A stretch of 64,000 bases of DNA, from the NCBI GenBank assembly GCA_034359265.1, contig CP136893.1, forward strand, positions 17,861,001 through 17,925,000. Reading direction: 5' to 3'. The translations under genes were made by a program, and so were the position numbers. Positions 62,081 through 64,000 of this stretch are shown one piece after another. The notes beneath the pieces were generated by a model, which saw only the letters and a program-made list of their open reading frames with translations, made no database searches and had not been told where the DNA came from. How positions within the stretch are numbered: the stretch's first letter is position 1; each line of letters begins with the position of its first letter. Origin of the DNA: Canna indica. Lineage: Eukaryota; Streptophyta; Magnoliopsida; Zingiberales; Cannaceae.

Positions 62081-63391
62081 ATATATAGAGGCTAAAATTT
62101 CAGGATTGATAGTTTATATTCATGTTGTAAACTTGTGATTTATTCATCACTGTTATGATTGTGAACAATGCTTGTTAGGGTTGGTTAAGATCTAGATTAA
62201 TCAGTACCTTAAGTATGAATATTTTGCATAAAGCCATAAGAATAGAAACTGCCCAGAATTATATTTCTATGCAAAATGGACACTTAGTTCGGAGACTGAG
62301 AAGTCGTTCGTTTAGTGCAAACTCTTGGGGTAAGATTGTAGGATACTAGTGTAGCTTCCACACCAAATTTTAGCGAATTCCTAGTCGAGTAGACTGGGTT
62401 TAGAAATTTAGTTTGAAGGCTACCTAAAACTGTCTATTTCTGCATATAGCAAAAAATGTAAAAAGTTGAAAGTTAGATACAATATTCGGGGAATGAAACC
62501 TTGTCCAATGACATTGAAATTTTGGGAATTCGTAGTGGGGTATGTGAACACCCATACAAATCTGGTTTGGAGGAAAAATAGTAAGAATTGATTTAGTTAT
62601 GAATTTTCTAAGACAACAACTGAAACTGAAAAATTTGCTTGTGGATGTAGAAATTTGAGGATAGCCAGTTCGACATGCCGTTTCGTGGTCGACCAGTCGT
62701 TGAAATGATATGAAATTTTGTAGTTAGATTGTATGATATTCATACTTGATATTCTATGAGTTTTGTAGCCATTTCATTTAAAACAATGGTTTGGTAAAGG
62801 TAGCAAAATTGGAACGGTTAACCTTTGAGCAATGCATAAATTTGGCTAAGTGTTGGGTGCTTGCCTAGTTTTCACTTGAGCAATGAAATTGTTTCGATGT
62901 TCGTATCTTGTCGTTATGGTAGAATTAATATACATTGAATTACTACATGCTTTCATATTAATTTTATTTCAATTCATGCTTGCTCAAAAGTGCTCAGTCG
63001 ATTATTATATTCCAAATTATATGTGTGGACTTATATTGATTTCGGTACTTGAATAAGTCAACTGGACATGCATTCTATTATTGTATGGAGGGCTAGATTG
63101 TTAATTTGTTGTACTTACTCGAGGTAATAGTTGAATTAAGCCATGATGGTGGCTGAAAATGTTGACTAAAATGGTTTTCTTGTATGCTCAAAATCTATAT
63201 TTTTGGGTATTTAATGTGTGTGGGTTTTACATCTTGAGGTACCCATATAGTGTTGGAATTATATGAATTCGAGTGATAATTGCATACTTACCTAGATGTT
63301 GTGACTTGTACACGATATAGTAAAATTTATTTTTACTCAAATGTTGTGGCACCAAAAAGGGTGTGTGCTTATATATTATGCTTGTGATGTT

Positions 63392-63897
63392 GTTAGAGGG
63401 CATTCCTAACGGTAGATACTCGCTTTAGGGCTTTCCTAGCGTTGAGACATGTCGGAGGGCTTTCGCGACAGGAGAAGGGCAACAACACTAGATGGCCTTC
63501 CTAGGCTGTCTAACCCATGAATGGGTACGTACGTGCTAGAGGGCCTTCCTAGCACCGTACCCAATGGAGACTCGCTAGAGGGCCTTCCTAGCATTGAGAC
63601 ATGTTGGAGGGCTTTCCCGACAGGAGAAGGGCAGCAGCACTAGAGGGCCTTCCTAGGCTATCTGACCCATGAATGGGCACGTGCTAGAGGGCCTTCCTAG
63701 CACCGTACCTAGTGGAGTCTCGCTAGAGGGCCTTCCTAGTGTTGAGAAATGTCAGAGGGTTTTCCCGACAGGAGAGGGCAGCAGCACTAGAGGGTCTTCC
63801 TAGGCTGTCAGTCCTTTGGATGGGTACGTGCTAGAGGGCTTTCCTAGCACCCTACCAGGTGGTGCCATGTGTATGCGTTAGAGGGTTTTTCCTAACG
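63392..63897. repeat. Hairpin array: shared loop, changing stems, about 150-bp higher-order repeat
   Basis: About 14 short inverted repeats. Examples: GTTAG-loop-CTAAC (63392-63410), GTCGG-loop-GCGAC (63451-63469), GTGCTAG-loop-CTAGCAC (63533-63555, 63681-63703, 63828-63850), GCTAG-loop-CTAGC (63574-63592), GTTGG-loop-CCGAC (63603-63621), CGTTAG-loop-CTAACG (63876-63897). The loop is AGGGCCTTC or a near variant throughout. Equivalent hairpins recur at 152- and 148-bp spacing (63422/63574/63722; 63451/63603/63751). A further small hairpin, CCCATGAATGGG, lies in two of the units. No ORF crosses the array and the spacing is not a multiple of three. Confidence 0.85.
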
Positions 63898-64000
63898 TCA
63901 TCCCCGACTTGTATGCTTGTTATTGCATGGTTTATGAATATGGTATTGGCCGAGATTGGCCAGTGTAGGTGCGTGCGCGAGCGCTCACGAGAGGTGGGCA

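Larger units (their letters stand above)
58964..64000 (+). mobile_element. Probable start of a Ty3/gypsy-type LTR, cut by the window end
   Basis: TGTAATACCCGCAAATAAAA at 58,964 is the kind of 5' end seen in plant chromovirus-type LTRs. GC content changes sharply here from the AT-rich flank. The DNA that follows is non-coding apart from short ORFs, is interrupted by a solo LTR at 59,892-61,630, and runs on with minisatellite and hairpin arrays to the window end. The other LTR end, the primer-binding site and any gag-pol would lie beyond 64,000, so this is an inference. Confidence 0.45.

Noticed and set aside
63392..63897. CRISPR-like regularly spaced repeats
   Set aside because: The window is plant nuclear DNA, the repeats are short inverted repeats with variable stems, and the intervening sequences are themselves repeated, so they are not unique spacers.

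Overview
This is a stretch of a flowering-plant nuclear genome. It is AT-rich, holds two intact many-exon genes with GT-AG introns, and has long intergenic tracts full of transposon remains. Nothing in it fixes the species. All exon models below were built by reading splice sites, phase and family motifs directly; no alignment or search was run.

Layout. (1) About 1-9,060, minus strand: a complete 12-exon gene for a CNOT4-type RING/RRM/C3H1 protein (CCR4-NOT-associated E3 ligase family); the exons sum to 1,080 codons plus stop. (2) About 9.1-27 kb: transposon-rich DNA. It contains a Ty1/copia pol scrap, a nest of inverted-repeat elements with an 8-bp-TSD hAT-like element (14,593-15,213), a small minus-strand gene with its own TATA box (16,701-16,907), an AT-rich tandem region, an organelle-like GC-rich island (19,321-20,040), and a 2.2-kb direct duplication (from 20,130 and from 23,391). 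Each copy of the duplication carries a LEA-like fragment, and a third LEA relic follows at 25.6-26.65 kb. (3) 27,136-32,221, plus strand: an eight-exon TONNEAU1 (TON1)-like gene that keeps its exon-intron layout but has an in-frame TAG in exon 4 and an 8-bp tandem duplication that shifts exon 6; I call it a pseudogene. (4) 32.3-41.3 kb: a 3.3-kb non-coding terminal-inverted-repeat element built of internal tandem arrays, a broken hAT transposase and several small elements. (5) 41,392-52,634, minus strand: a complete 18-exon TBC-domain Rab GTPase-activating protein gene (807 codons) with a C-terminal coiled coil. One intron is GC-AG, two introns carry transposons with clear ends, and two splice sites have been locally duplicated. 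(6) 53.3-64 kb: two solo LTRs of one family with exact 5-bp target duplications, a LINE 3' end, and what looks like the start of a Ty3/gypsy LTR running off the end of the window.

The three main genes have unrelated roles (mRNA turnover/ubiquitin, cortical microtubules, vesicle traffic); nothing suggests a cluster or pathway. The most unusual structure is at 63,392-63,897: about 14 short inverted repeats share one loop (AGGGCYTTC or close) while their stems differ and mostly stay complementary, arranged in a higher-order repeat of about 150 bp. This is a candidate for a structured, repeatedly duplicated RNA or DNA element inside a retrotransposon LTR.
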